Shown here in pieces: positions 18,948 to 30,878 of a stretch of 64,000 nucleotides of DNA. How positions within the stretch are numbered: the first letter of the stretch is position 1; each line of letters begins with the position of its first letter. The notes beneath the pieces are model-generated. The model had not been told where the DNA came from and made no database searches. It saw only the letters and a list, made by a program, of their open reading frames with translations. The DNA is from Pontibacter silvestris. GTDB taxonomy: Bacteria; Bacteroidota; Bacteroidia; Cytophagales; Hymenobacteraceae. The stretch spans positions 248,001-312,000 of the forward strand of contig NZ_JAJJWI010000003.1 in the NCBI RefSeq assembly GCF_020907275.1, given 5' to 3'. A program made the translations under genes and the position numbers.

Positions 18948-21905
18948 TTATAGCGTCAGGTTAACTCCGAGAGAAACAGATCTGACGAGCGGGTAATTAT
19001 TAGTCCAATCTCCAGAACCTCTTGATGATTGGTTACTCTCCGGATCCCATCCTACCCAATCCGTGAAAGTATAGAGGTTTCTTCCGGCTGCATAAATTGT
19101 CAGGCCGCCAATGCCATATTTATCTAAAAAGGTTTGCGGCACCGTATAGCTTAAGCGGGCATCTTTTATCCTTACATAGCTATTGTCTCTGGCAAAGTTG
19201 TAGCCATGCGGATTTCTGTAGCTAAGTGATGGCCACTCGTTACTTCTGTTCTCAGGCGTCCAGTAGCCAACCTCAGCCGGTAAGTTTCTTTTTCCGGCTT
19301 CATCACCGTAATATATATCTGGATTTCCTTTCATGGAGCCTTGTGACGTTTGGAGGAAAACACTAAAATGGAAGTTTCCATAGTGGAAGGTATTGGTAAG
19401 GCCGCCATACCATTTTGGCATTGTAGACCCTAGATACATTCGGTCATCACCGGTTATTTTACCGTCACCATCTATATCTTCAAACTTCAAATCTCCTGGC
19501 TTGGCGTTCATAGACTCTGGTATTTCATCCCCTTCCTGCCATACACCTATCCATTTATAGGAATATACTGCTCCTAGCGATTTGCCAATAAACCAGCCGT
19601 TAGTTATATCATCCTGACCATCACCATACAGGTCTACAATTTCGTTTTTGTTTCGTGTGAAGTTTAAATTAGTTTCCCATCTGAACTTTCCAGCCTCAAC
19701 GTTAACAGTATTTAGCGTAAGCTCTACTCCTCTGTTTTTCACTTTGCCAAGGTTATACCATACACTTGAATAACCTGTAACATTTGGGATATTTCTCTGA
19801 AGCAGAAGGTCTTCTGTTTTTGCATTATAAACTTCCAAAGTACCACTAATTCTGTTCCCCAGGAATCCGAAATCCAAACCAATGTTTCCCGATGTTGTTG
19901 TTTCCCAATTCAGATCAGCGTTACCAAGCCTTGCGGCCAATACGCCAATAGTACTTGCTCCACCAAAAGGAAAACGAACTGCATTGTATGTGGTGGCTGT
20001 CTGGTTAGGATCAAGAGCTTGGTTACCTGATTGTCCGTATGAAAACCTCAGTTTAAGCTGGTTTAAGAAGCCGGCATCCTGCATAAAACTTTCGTTTGCA
20101 ATATTCCAGCCTAAGGCCATAGATGGAAAGACTCCATATTTACTTGAATTCGCTCCAAAAGCAGAATAGCCGTCTCTTCGGGCAGTTAAGGTAAGTAAAT
20201 AACGGCTGTCATAGGAATAGTTGATTCTTCCCATCTGAGAAAGCAGGTTAGTCCTGTTACTGGTTGAAGAAGAGGTTCTGTTTTCAGCAGCACCAAGATT
20301 ATAAAAGGATAATTGATCATTTATGAATGTATTAGCAGATGCACCAGACTGAAAATAGTCTGTGCCCTGCGCGCTGTATAGCCCTGTAAAATCTATATGA
20401 TGTTTACCAAAATCTTTTGTGTACGTCAGGATATTTTCAATTACCCAGTTATTCGTTTCGTTGTTATTAGCATAAGCAGAGCCAACCAAGTCATTAGCTT
20501 GCCGCCCTGTATAACCTGATTGCCTGCCAATCTCATAAGTGTAGGACGCATTTAGGCGGTATTTTAATCCTTCTGCAAACCCAGGAGTCAGTTCTGTATA
20601 AGCCGTACCTGTTATGTACTTCCGTCTGTCGAGCCTGTCTGTTGTTAAGCCTAACAGCGGATTTGCAAATAATAACTCTGGATACATTGGGTAAATTTCA
20701 AAATCACCTGTTTCGTTATATACCTGCCCGTAAGGACTCATAGCAGTTGCATTAAGCATGTTAGCTCGGCCACCGTCTGAATTATGATCTGCAAAGTATA
20801 AAGAAGTACCAGCTTTAAGGTATTTTGTAAAAGTCGCGTCTAAGTTTGTCCGGACACTAGCACGCTGGAACTCGTAGCCTTTTATAACTCCTTTTTGATT
20901 AAGGTAGCCACCTGTCACATAGTATTGCAGGTTATCTGTACCACCAGCAATACTTACATTATGTTCTGTAATTTTGCCTGTTTGAGTAGCCGCATCCAGC
21001 CAATCTGTAGTACGTCCCGCATTATAGTTATCTACCTCATAAGTATTTGGTAGTACCTGCGTTTGCTCCAACTCCTGGGCAATCATATAGTCTTTATACT
21101 TTTGCACATATGCTTCCGGCGACATTGGTTCAAACTTATGAGCTAAACCTTCCACACCATAATAGCCGCTATAACTGATTCTTGGCTCTCCGGTTTTACC
21201 TCTTTTAGTTGTAATCAAAATTACACCGTTAGATCCTCTTGTACCATAAATGGCTACAGCAGAAGCATCCTTTAGAATTTCGATTGACTCAATGTCATTC
21301 GCATTAATATCATTGATTTCGCCAAAGAACGGGGTACCATCCACTACAATAAAAGGAGAGTTGTTTGCACTAATAGAGTTTTGGCCTCTTATCTGCATAC
21401 TTCCTGAACTCCCTGGCACAGATGAACCTTGGGAAATATTCAATCCGGCGGTTGTGCCTTGTATAGCCTGTGTCAGGTCTGTAACAGGAAGATTAGAGAG
21501 TCTTTCTTTGGGAACAGAAGCAACAGAACCTGTTATATCAGATCGCTTTTGTGTTCCATAACCTACCACCACTACTTCCTCAAGTGCTTTCGCATCAGTT
21601 CCCATCTGCACATCTATTGTGGTTCTGTTATTGATAACTGCTTCCTGCGTTTCAAAGCCAATGTAAGAGAAAACCAAAGTACCCTTACCATCAGGTACAT
21701 TAAGAGAATAAGCGCCATTTGCGTCTGTAGGTGCTGCTGTAGAGGTACCTTTTAACAGCACTGTTACACCCGGCAAACCAAGGCCGCTTTCGTCTGTAAC
21801 TTTACCCTGTACAGTAACACCCTGAGCCACAGCCCCTGTAATCGCTAATAGAAAAAGAGGGATGATAAGTAAGTACCCCAGCTTTTGGTGTAAATGATGT
21901 TGCAT
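18948..21905 (-). CDS. SusC-like TonB-dependent transporter (pair 3)
   Basis: A complete 985-residue protein: signal peptide ending near TGAVAQ, CarboxypepD_reg-like domain (about 30-105, GKVTDESGLGLPGVTVLLKG), linker EEVVVVGYGTQKR, plug with IEILKDASAVAIYGTRGSNG near residues 205-225, and a barrel ending VSLGVNLTL. The first 120 residues and the signal peptide are close to those of susC2, while plug and barrel differ more, as expected for duplicated transporters with diverged cargo. The promoter has the same composite layout as susC2. Confidence 0.96.
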   Translation of the reverse strand: MQHHLHQKLGYLLIIPLFLLAITGAVAQGVTVQGKVTDESGLGLPGVTVLLKGTSTAAPTDANGAYSLNVPDGKGTLVFSYIGFETQEAVINNRTTIDVQMGTDAKALEEVVVVGYGTQKRSDITGSVASVPKERLSNLPVTDLTQAIQGTTAGLNISQGSSVPGSSGSMQIRGQNSISANNSPFIVVDGTPFFGEINDINANDIESIEILKDASAVAIYGTRGSNGVILITTKRGKTGEPRISYSGYYGVEGLAHKFEPMSPEAYVQKYKDYMIAQELEQTQVLPNTYEVDNYNAGRTTDWLDAATQTGKITEHNVSIAGGTDNLQYYVTGGYLNQKGVIKGYEFQRASVRTNLDATFTKYLKAGTSLYFADHNSDGGRANMLNATAMSPYGQVYNETGDFEIYPMYPELLFANPLLGLTTDRLDRRKYITGTAYTELTPGFAEGLKYRLNASYTYEIGRQSGYTGRQANDLVGSAYANNNETNNWVIENILTYTKDFGKHHIDFTGLYSAQGTDYFQSGASANTFINDQLSFYNLGAAENRTSSSTSNRTNLLSQMGRINYSYDSRYLLTLTARRDGYSAFGANSSKYGVFPSMALGWNIANESFMQDAGFLNQLKLRFSYGQSGNQALDPNQTATTYNAVRFPFGGASTIGVLAARLGNADLNWETTTSGNIGLDFGFLGNRISGTLEVYNAKTEDLLLQRNIPNVTGYSSVWYNLGKVKNRGVELTLNTVNVEAGKFRWETNLNFTRNKNEIVDLYGDGQDDITNGWFIGKSLGAVYSYKWIGVWQEGDEIPESMNAKPGDLKFEDIDGDGKITGDDRMYLGSTMPKWYGGLTNTFHYGNFHFSVFLQTSQGSMKGNPDIYYGDEAGKRNLPAEVGYWTPENRSNEWPSLSYRNPHGYNFARDNSYVRIKDARLSYTVPQTFLDKYGIGGLTIYAAGRNLYTFTDWVGWDPESNQSSRGSGDWTNNYPLVRSVSLGVNLTL

Positions 21906-22072
21906 AGTTTATCGTCTTAAAGGTTTTCTAAAATCTGTAGGATTCATGATAAAAGATAAAGTCACCATATCTTGCAGCTTTATGGCACCTGTATATATAG
22001 GCTCCATAAGCGTTCGTAAAGCATTCTCTGTTTTACATATCCTTAGCTTGATTGTTCATTTTTATGGCACCC

Positions 22073-22090
22073 CTACCAAACATTTGTTAA
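22073..22090. promoter_or_regulatory. 18-bp operator candidate at susC3
   Basis: CTACCAAACATTTGTTAA: the right half fits the shared palindrome exactly and the left half shows the same CTACC deviation as the susC2 site. It lies one base downstream of the -7-like element. Confidence 0.6.
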
Positions 22091-22091
22091 A

Positions 22092-22099
22092 CAAAAATG
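22092..22099 (-). promoter_or_regulatory. -7-like promoter element of susC3
   Basis: CATTTTTG on the minus strand, one base off TAnnTTTG, 20 bp from the proximal GGGGGG tract. The predicted leader is about 185 nt long. Confidence 0.5.
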
Positions 22100-22119
22100 A
22101 TATAAATGCACCGTAAATA

Positions 22120-22147
22120 GGGGGGACAAAACAACAAATTAGGGGGG
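22120..22147. promoter_or_regulatory. GGGGGG direct repeat, predicted HTCS activator site (susC3)
   Basis: GGGGGG tracts at 22120-22125 and 22142-22147, period 22 bp. The distal copy shares GGGGGGTGATTTCAG with the susC2 site. Confidence 0.6.
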
Positions 22148-22287
22148 TGATTTCAGCTAAAATCAGCTATTCCGCTGCCCAAAGGCCAGTTTAGTTAATT
22201 TTGCTCATTTTGATTGTCCTGTTTTACCCTTGAAAGAAAGTTTAAGAAGGTTCTCATCACTTATAACACAACTTACCTTCCCTGTAT

Positions 22288-22322
22288 TTAGAACAGTAAG
22301 CTGAATCTATAACAAGTTCTAA
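22288..22322 (-). terminator. Weak hairpin after the five-gene operon
   Basis: TTAGAAC/GTTCTAA with a 21-nt loop, 20 bp after the last stop of the BNR_4-GH43 operon. The stem is short and no T-run follows, so this is a weak candidate. Nothing else is recognisable between 22148 and 22343. Confidence 0.25.
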
Positions 22323-22343
22323 GATAAAACAGGGGAGTTACTA

Positions 22344-23324
22344 CTAGCGTTCTGCTTCTCTGCCTTTCTTAGAAACCTTAACTGGTTTAACAGCCTCAAA
22401 CACATCTACAGGCAACATATTACCTTTACTGTCAAAGCGCATCGGAGATATGCAAGTTTCACGGTTGTACCCGTTACCGCCAGGAATTTTGAACCGATGG
22501 TAGGCAATGTACCATTCATCTTTGCCAGGTACTTTCACAACAGAATGATGACCAGCACCTTTTACACTACCTTTTCCTTTAAGTACAGGATTACTTTCAG
22601 CTTTCACAAAGGGTCCCAAAGGCGAGTCAGAAGTGGCATAGGCAACTGAGTAGCGAGGGTCGCGGGTATCGTATTCTGACCACATCAGGTAATATTTTCC
22701 ATTTCTCTTGAATACAAATGAGCCTTCGTTATACCCCTGAGGTTTGAATGAAACAACGGCAGCAGGATTATAAGAAACCATGTCTTCATTTAACTTTACT
22801 ATATGGCAGTTGCCTTGCCCAAAGTACAGATAGGCAGCTCCATCGTCATCCACAAAAACCATTGGGTCTATCATTTGCCCCAGAAGCGCACCCTTCGCAA
22901 CCAACGGTTTGCCCAGCGGATCTTTGAATGGACCTGTAGGCTTATCAGCAACAGCTACACCAATATTGGCATCGGCAGAGTAGTAATAATAATATTTTCC
23001 GTTCTTGGTGGCAATGGCGGGTGCCCATGCTCTGGCATCAGCCCAAGCTAAGTCTTTAGGCAGATCCAATATAACTCCCTCGTTTTTCCAGTTTACCAGA
23101 TCTTTAGAAGACCAGCAGGTAAAGTTTGTAGACATCCATCCTTCAGTACCGTCTGTAGTCGGATACAGGTAAAATTTATCATTAAACACAGCAATATGAG
23201 GATCAGCATACACACCTGGCAATGCTGGCGCAGGCGCTTTTGTGGTATCGTTTAGCTGTTGTTGCGCATACCCTCCGGATACAAGTCCTAAAAAGGTTAT
23301 CGACAGTATAGAAATAAATTTCAT
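22344..23324 (-). CDS. GH43 family glycoside hydrolase
   Basis: A 326-residue secreted protein with a signal peptide ending near GGYAQ. The five-bladed propeller carries the GH43 triad: general base Asp41 in YADPHIAVF, pKa-modulating Asp153 in MIDPMVFVDDDG and acid Glu200 in YNEGSFVFKRNGKYYL. Likely activities in this family are alpha-L-arabinofuranosidase, beta-xylosidase or a galactan-active enzyme; the sequence does not decide, but the context favours arabinofuranose or galactose removal. Last gene of a five-gene operon, 25 bp after the GH43_24-like gene. Confidence 0.92.
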   Translation of the reverse strand: MKFISILSITFLGLVSGGYAQQQLNDTTKAPAPALPGVYADPHIAVFNDKFYLYPTTDGTEGWMSTNFTCWSSKDLVNWKNEGVILDLPKDLAWADARAWAPAIATKNGKYYYYYSADANIGVAVADKPTGPFKDPLGKPLVAKGALLGQMIDPMVFVDDDGAAYLYFGQGNCHIVKLNEDMVSYNPAAVVSFKPQGYNEGSFVFKRNGKYYLMWSEYDTRDPRYSVAYATSDSPLGPFVKAESNPVLKGKGSVKGAGHHSVVKVPGKDEWYIAYHRFKIPGGNGYNRETCISPMRFDSKGNMLPVDVFEAVKPVKVSKKGREAER

Positions 23325-23349
23325 ATCTTTTTCTGACTGTTAAATGTTA

Positions 23350-24528
23350 TTATTTGCTATCTGCCTTACCTAAAGCTTGACTTTTATTTTTACCGAAAGT
23401 ACTTTCCAAGGTCCATTCATCCTGCCACCTTATTACAGGTTTTTCATCCTCAAATATTAAAGGTAGCCAGATGTAGCGACCGTCTATCGGTTTCTTAGGT
23501 CGCCAACGATCTGCCATAAAAATAAAAGCGTCTTTTTTACCTGCCACAGGTAGAATAAAAGTGCTCTGCGACTCGAAAGTTAGATCGGCACCTGTGCCTA
23601 CAGCAGGGTTCCCTAACGCTTTCCATGACCCCCATATGGATTCTGACACAAAAGACCGGGCAGCATTAGGGTCCCAGCCAGTACAGCCGGAGGTAATCAT
23701 ATAGTACTTCCCTTTGTATTTACAGATAGCTGGCGCTTCGTTATGTCCGGCAGGTGCCACCACAGTCCATTTACCTGTAAAAGATAAATAATCGTCTGAA
23801 AGTTCTGAAATGTGTAAGGTGAGGTTTTCTTCAGAAGCATGTACGTGATAAGCTTTGCCGTCATCATCTACAAAAACGGTCATATCCCGTGCCATCTGGC
23901 CTTTGTCGAAATCTCTCCTGATAAACAGGCCTTCAGCTACTTCTTTTTTCCATTCATCAGTCCATCCCTTCAGGTCAGCTTCTTTTACCGTTTTATGCTT
24001 CCACTCCTCCTGCATATTCAGTGGCCATTGCCCTCCATTAGGCCGATAAGACTTAAGGTAAGTGTAAGGTCCCACAGGTGTATCGCTAATGGCAACCGCC
24101 GTTCGTGCTGCACTATATCCCTGGTCTTTCAGCTCCAGGTGAAACCACATCACAAACTTTTTAGTCTTGTTGTTATAAACAACTTTAGGCCTTTCGATAA
24201 TACAGCCTTTTATGATATCAGAAGTAGTATCCTGCTCCTCCACCTGCAAGGCAATGCCCTCGTTTTTCCAGTTGTTAAGATCTTTAGATGAATAGCAGCC
24301 GACTCCTACCATAGCCCTGTTACCGTTACGGCCTGTTGTTTTATGCTCCCCGAACCAGTAATATGTACCTTTATGGTAAAGCACGCCACCGCCATGTGCA
24401 TTAATGTGTTCACCGTCAGTATCCGGCCAGATTTCTCCGGGTTTAAAAGAAGTATTCTCCTTTTGTTGTGCCTGTAACAGCCCTATGTTAAAACATAATG
24501 TCAACAGCAGGTAATAACATCTATTCAT
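23350..24528 (-). CDS. GH43 subfamily 24-like, probable exo-beta-1,3-galactanase
   Basis: A 392-residue secreted protein with a signal peptide ending near GLLQAQ. The start of the first blade, GEIWPDTDGEHINAHGGGVL followed by YYWFGEHK, is the pattern I associate with exo-beta-1,3-galactanases of GH43_24; it has HGGG where other GH43 enzymes have the DP of the general base. Further features are TVFVDDDGKAYHVHASEEN and the probable acid Glu in HNEAPAICKYKGKYYM. Such enzymes remove galactose from the beta-1,3-galactan backbone of arabinogalactan and bypass side chains. It sits 29 bp after the GH2 gene. Subfamily assignment is from motif memory, not a search. Confidence 0.8.
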   Translation of the reverse strand: MNRCYYLLLTLCFNIGLLQAQQKENTSFKPGEIWPDTDGEHINAHGGGVLYHKGTYYWFGEHKTTGRNGNRAMVGVGCYSSKDLNNWKNEGIALQVEEQDTTSDIIKGCIIERPKVVYNNKTKKFVMWFHLELKDQGYSAARTAVAISDTPVGPYTYLKSYRPNGGQWPLNMQEEWKHKTVKEADLKGWTDEWKKEVAEGLFIRRDFDKGQMARDMTVFVDDDGKAYHVHASEENLTLHISELSDDYLSFTGKWTVVAPAGHNEAPAICKYKGKYYMITSGCTGWDPNAARSFVSESIWGSWKALGNPAVGTGADLTFESQSTFILPVAGKKDAFIFMADRWRPKKPIDGRYIWLPLIFEDEKPVIRWQDEWTLESTFGKNKSQALGKADSK

Positions 24529-24557
24529 CTAAAGCTCCTTTCTTCTTTTAGCTTCTG

Positions 24558-27707
<3,150 letters not shown>

Positions 27708-27844
27708 TTATTTCAGTTATTTAATTGATCTGCTTGCAATAAGACAGAGTTGTTTTTATAATTATCTGTTGGGCATTGCTCTTCCTGAATCTCTGGCCAA
27801 GATGATGTTGCTGTCCTAAAGGTCAGATGAATAACCCATTAGCT

Positions 27845-29074
27845 CTACATAGGCTTCTCTCCCAGCTCTTTGTAGCGCTTCATTGCTTCAACAAAATAGT
27901 AATCGGCATAAGTTAAAGGCACGTCAACTTCTGTTCCCTGTGGTATATGGCCTACACTATGCGTCAGGATAAAACCACCGTTTGTACCTGGGGCTGCTTT
28001 GTACTTATCTGTAGATAAATTTTTAATGATCGTTTCTGCGGTGTCGTGATACTTCTTACTGCTGTCCTTGTCTGTGTACTGACTTAGCTCTAAGAAAGCA
28101 GAGGCCATAATGGCTCCGGCTGAAACATCGCGAAGAGCGTTTGGTATGTCAGGTGCATTAAAGTCCCAGTACGGGATTTTGTCGGCTGGAAGGTTAGGAT
28201 GATTCAGAATGAAGTCGGCTATATGCTTAGCCTGCTCCAGGTACTTTTTGTCTCTTGTAGCACGGTAGGTAGCCGTATAGCCATACAGTCCCCATGCCTG
28301 CCCTCTTGCCCAAGCCGATTCGTCGGCTGCTCCCTGGGCTGTGCGTTTTTGTTGCACTGCACCGGTTGCAGGATTATAATTTATAACATGATACGAGCTA
28401 TAGTCAGGCCGGAAATGGTTTTTAATGGTTGTGTTGGCATGTGTTACGGCAATATTATAGAAAGACGAATCGCCGGTAACCTGCGTAGCCCAGAACAACA
28501 ACTCCAGGTTCATCATATTATCAATAATCACCAGGTAATCAGAAGCATTAGAATCCCAGGAACGAATAGCACCCACTTTAGGGTCGAAGCGACTGGCCAG
28601 AGAACGAGCACTGTTTAACAGCACTTCCTTGTATTCTGGCTTTGGAGCAATTCTGTTGGCATTGCCAAAGCTGCAAAACATCATAAAGCCCAAATCGTGG
28701 GTTGTAGTGTTGTACTGCTCTTTTTCGAGCAGTTGCATTATGCGTTCAGCCTCCTTATAAAGCTGCTTGTCTCCGGTTTCTTCGTAGAGGTATAACAGCG
28801 TGCCTGGATAGAACCCGCTTACCCACCAATCTGAGCCACTGGTTTCCAACTCGTCTTTGTCGGCAAAGTAAGTCTTAGGAAAGCGGCCTTCAGGCAGTCT
28901 GCTCATCAGTACCTTATATTGTGCAGCGGCATCCTTAAAATTGTTCTCTATCTGTGCTACAGTCTCCTGATTCGCTTTAAGCTCAGATTGGCTTGTACTG
29001 CTGCTACTGCAGGCCGCCTGCAGAAACAGCCCGCTTAGCAGGAGCACCTTAAAACAAGAACGTATATTTACCAT
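27845..29074 (-). CDS. GH88-family unsaturated glucuronyl hydrolase-like lipoprotein
   Basis: A 409-residue protein with lipobox LQAAC (Cys22). The alpha/alpha barrel carries the expected aspartate in IIDNMMNLELLFWA near residue 185 and the conserved ESAWARGQAWGLYGY near residues 250-264. GH88 enzymes hydrate the 4,5-double bond of unsaturated uronic acids left by lyases. No classical polysaccharide lyase is in the window, but the neighbouring BNR_4 propeller belongs to a fold group that includes lyases, so the two may work in sequence. It sits 30 bp after the BNR_4 gene. Confidence 0.9.
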   Translation of the reverse strand: MVNIRSCFKVLLLSGLFLQAACSSSSTSQSELKANQETVAQIENNFKDAAAQYKVLMSRLPEGRFPKTYFADKDELETSGSDWWVSGFYPGTLLYLYEETGDKQLYKEAERIMQLLEKEQYNTTTHDLGFMMFCSFGNANRIAPKPEYKEVLLNSARSLASRFDPKVGAIRSWDSNASDYLVIIDNMMNLELLFWATQVTGDSSFYNIAVTHANTTIKNHFRPDYSSYHVINYNPATGAVQQKRTAQGAADESAWARGQAWGLYGYTATYRATRDKKYLEQAKHIADFILNHPNLPADKIPYWDFNAPDIPNALRDVSAGAIMASAFLELSQYTDKDSSKKYHDTAETIIKNLSTDKYKAAPGTNGGFILTHSVGHIPQGTEVDVPLTYADYYFVEAMKRYKELGEKPM

Positions 29075-29104
29075 ATCATCAATTATGTTATTAAACTTCT
29101 ATAA

Positions 29105-30436
29105 TTATTTACTTGCTGGCTTCCACTCCAGCACGCTTACTGTTTCAGGCTGGCTGTTGGCTACACCTTCGCTATCTACCTGCTCTACTTTCTGTACAAA
29201 AAGATTTAGAACTCCTTTGCTTTTCCAGAACTCTGTGTCGTAAGAGGGTTCCCAGGAGCCAACTGCATTTTTGGTAAGATCGCTGACCTGCCATTTTGCT
29301 TCAGGAAAATCATTGCAAATAGCCACCGAAACCTTATCGCCACGTTCTGCATCTCTGTAAATTAAATATGCCTGCTCTTTCTGGTTCGCCTGTCGGAGCA
29401 ACACCTGTGGCCTTGAAATAGGAATGCGCTTGGTGCCGCCTCCACTTAGTGAAAAAGGCGTTGTGCGGGAAGATACAGAAAGCGAACGCCACTCCTGCCC
29501 GTTGTGATAAGCCAGGCGGTACTGTGGTATTTTTGAATTCTGGTTACGCCAATAAGTAGCTATAACAGGATTTCCCTGACTATCAGTGGTCATTGAAGTC
29601 TGGTTAATCAGCTCGCTGTTCTGCGATATTTCATAAGCTATTTCGGCTGTTTTCACGTTAATGGGCAGCTTGTACTGCTCTCCGTGTGAGTTTTGCCAGG
29701 TTTTACCTCCGTCTATAGAACGGGCATAGCAGAGGTCATGGTTACTGGCTACATCAGGGCTCTCACGCCACACCCACGAAACATGTATGATGCCTTTCTT
29801 ATCTACACAGGCTTGCCAGTAAGCATTGCGTTCTCCCTCTCCGTCAATAAGGTTGTTCTGCAGTTGTGACCAGGAGCGGGTTTTAATGTCGTATTTGTTT
29901 ATCACCAAATTTCCCCTGCCAGAAGCTCCATAACGATAGAAAAACAACAAATTGCCATCAGGCATCTTGTAAAACTCCGGGTAGGTTACATTGTCTTCGC
30001 TTTTGCCTGTCATGGGAATTTTCTCGCTTAGCTCCAACCCACCCGATTTAGTGCTGCGGGCGTAGCGCAATTGGTTTCCATGATGGTCCCAGGACACATG
30101 CAGGAAGCCGTCTCCGTCCACAGCAATACTAATAGTATTATGTGCGTCTGTTGCCTTGCCTTTATATGCTGTCCGTTTGGTAGTCCATTTTTCGGAGCCA
30201 TGTTTGCGTTTTGCCAGCACCAGGTACTGCTCCGGATCATAATATGCAGTATATTGCGTGTTCTGATGTGTAAAAAGTGAGTTGCGCCGGAAGATAACAG
30301 CATTCACAGAGTTTTTGGCCCAGCCCTCTCCAATAGGTATTATTTTTACCTGCTCTGCTAACTTAAGCAAAGTGAATGCTGCCGATAAACAGGCAACGCA
30401 TAAAAGAAGCAGTATAACTCGCCGGGTGTTGTGCAT
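29105..30436 (-). CDS. BNR_4 repeat beta-propeller protein, possible rhamnosidase or lyase
   Basis: A 443-residue exported protein with an N-terminal hydrophobic segment. The pattern YDPEQYLVLAKRKHGSEKWT, HNTISIAVDGDGFLHVSWDH and further Asp-box-like blades fits the BNR_4 seven-bladed propellers. Characterised relatives of this fold include L-rhamnosyl-glucuronic acid hydrolases (GH145) and ulvan lyases (PL24/PL25); activity cannot be chosen from sequence alone. It is first in an operon with GH88, GH2 and two GH43 genes, and its promoter carries the G-tract box. Cleaving the L-rhamnose-GlcA cap of arabinogalactan would make sense here (inference). Confidence 0.82.
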   Translation of the reverse strand: MHNTRRVILLLLCVACLSAAFTLLKLAEQVKIIPIGEGWAKNSVNAVIFRRNSLFTHQNTQYTAYYDPEQYLVLAKRKHGSEKWTTKRTAYKGKATDAHNTISIAVDGDGFLHVSWDHHGNQLRYARSTKSGGLELSEKIPMTGKSEDNVTYPEFYKMPDGNLLFFYRYGASGRGNLVINKYDIKTRSWSQLQNNLIDGEGERNAYWQACVDKKGIIHVSWVWRESPDVASNHDLCYARSIDGGKTWQNSHGEQYKLPINVKTAEIAYEISQNSELINQTSMTTDSQGNPVIATYWRNQNSKIPQYRLAYHNGQEWRSLSVSSRTTPFSLSGGGTKRIPISRPQVLLRQANQKEQAYLIYRDAERGDKVSVAICNDFPEAKWQVSDLTKNAVGSWEPSYDTEFWKSKGVLNLFVQKVEQVDSEGVANSQPETVSVLEWKPASK

Positions 30437-30559
30437 TTTGTTTTCTAGTTATTATTGCTTTTAGCTTTCTAAAGATAATAATTTCAGCATACTGATTTTC
30501 CCCACACGATCTTCCTTCTTCAGAAGTTAAAGATTTGTGTTAGTAAGCAAAAAATATTA

Positions 30560-30577
30560 TTAACAAACATTAGTTAA
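30560..30577. promoter_or_regulatory. 18-bp palindromic operator candidate upstream of BNR_4 gene
   Basis: TTAACAAACATTAGTTAA fits TTAACnAAyrTTnGTTAA at every position. It lies 123 bp upstream of the start codon and about 82 bp downstream of the -7-like element, inside the predicted leader, so it could act as a roadblock rather than by covering the promoter. Confidence 0.65.
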
Positions 30578-30659
30578 AATAAAGAAAGCAGTTTTCTCTG
30601 TTCTAATGACTGCTAAAGAAACCAGCTTCCTTGCATGTCATTTCTCAAAACCTTCAGAA

Positions 30660-30667
30660 CAAAATTG
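30660..30667 (-). promoter_or_regulatory. -7-like promoter element of the BNR_4 operon
   Basis: CAATTTTG on the minus strand, 22 bp from the proximal GGGGGG tract, the same CAnnTTTG variant as at susC2 and susC3. The predicted leader is about 220 nt. Confidence 0.45.
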
Positions 30668-30689
30668 CCATAACTACTTTACAATGTAA

Positions 30690-30717
30690 GGGGGGTAAAT
30701 CTTTATTTAAAGGGGGG
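30690..30717. promoter_or_regulatory. GGGGGG direct repeat, predicted HTCS activator site (BNR_4 operon)
   Basis: GGGGGG tracts at 30690-30695 and 30712-30717, period 22 bp, in an AAGGGGGGTAAAT / AAAGGGGGGAAAT setting. This copy is not part of a susC promoter, so it supports a functional motif rather than a duplicated promoter. Confidence 0.6.
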
Positions 30718-30769
30718 AAATCAATAATAAAGGCTGTTTTTGATGAGATGAGGGGGTTTGGAAGAGAAA

Positions 30770-30815
30770 AAGCTCCGATAACAGATGCACAACTGAACAT
30801 CTGTTATCGGAGCTT
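30770..30815 (-). terminator. Terminator of the HTCS gene
   Basis: A perfect 18-bp inverted repeat (arms 30770-30787 and 30798-30815, AAGCTCCGATAACAGATG with its complement, loop 10) followed by TTTTTCTC on the minus strand. It lies about 65 bp after the HTCS stop and separates it from the BNR_4 operon promoter. Confidence 0.88.
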
Positions 30816-30878
30816 CGACTTCTTTAGATGTCGACTCATGTTTATTTCAAGTTCCCAAGTAAAGCGCATCTAACGCTT

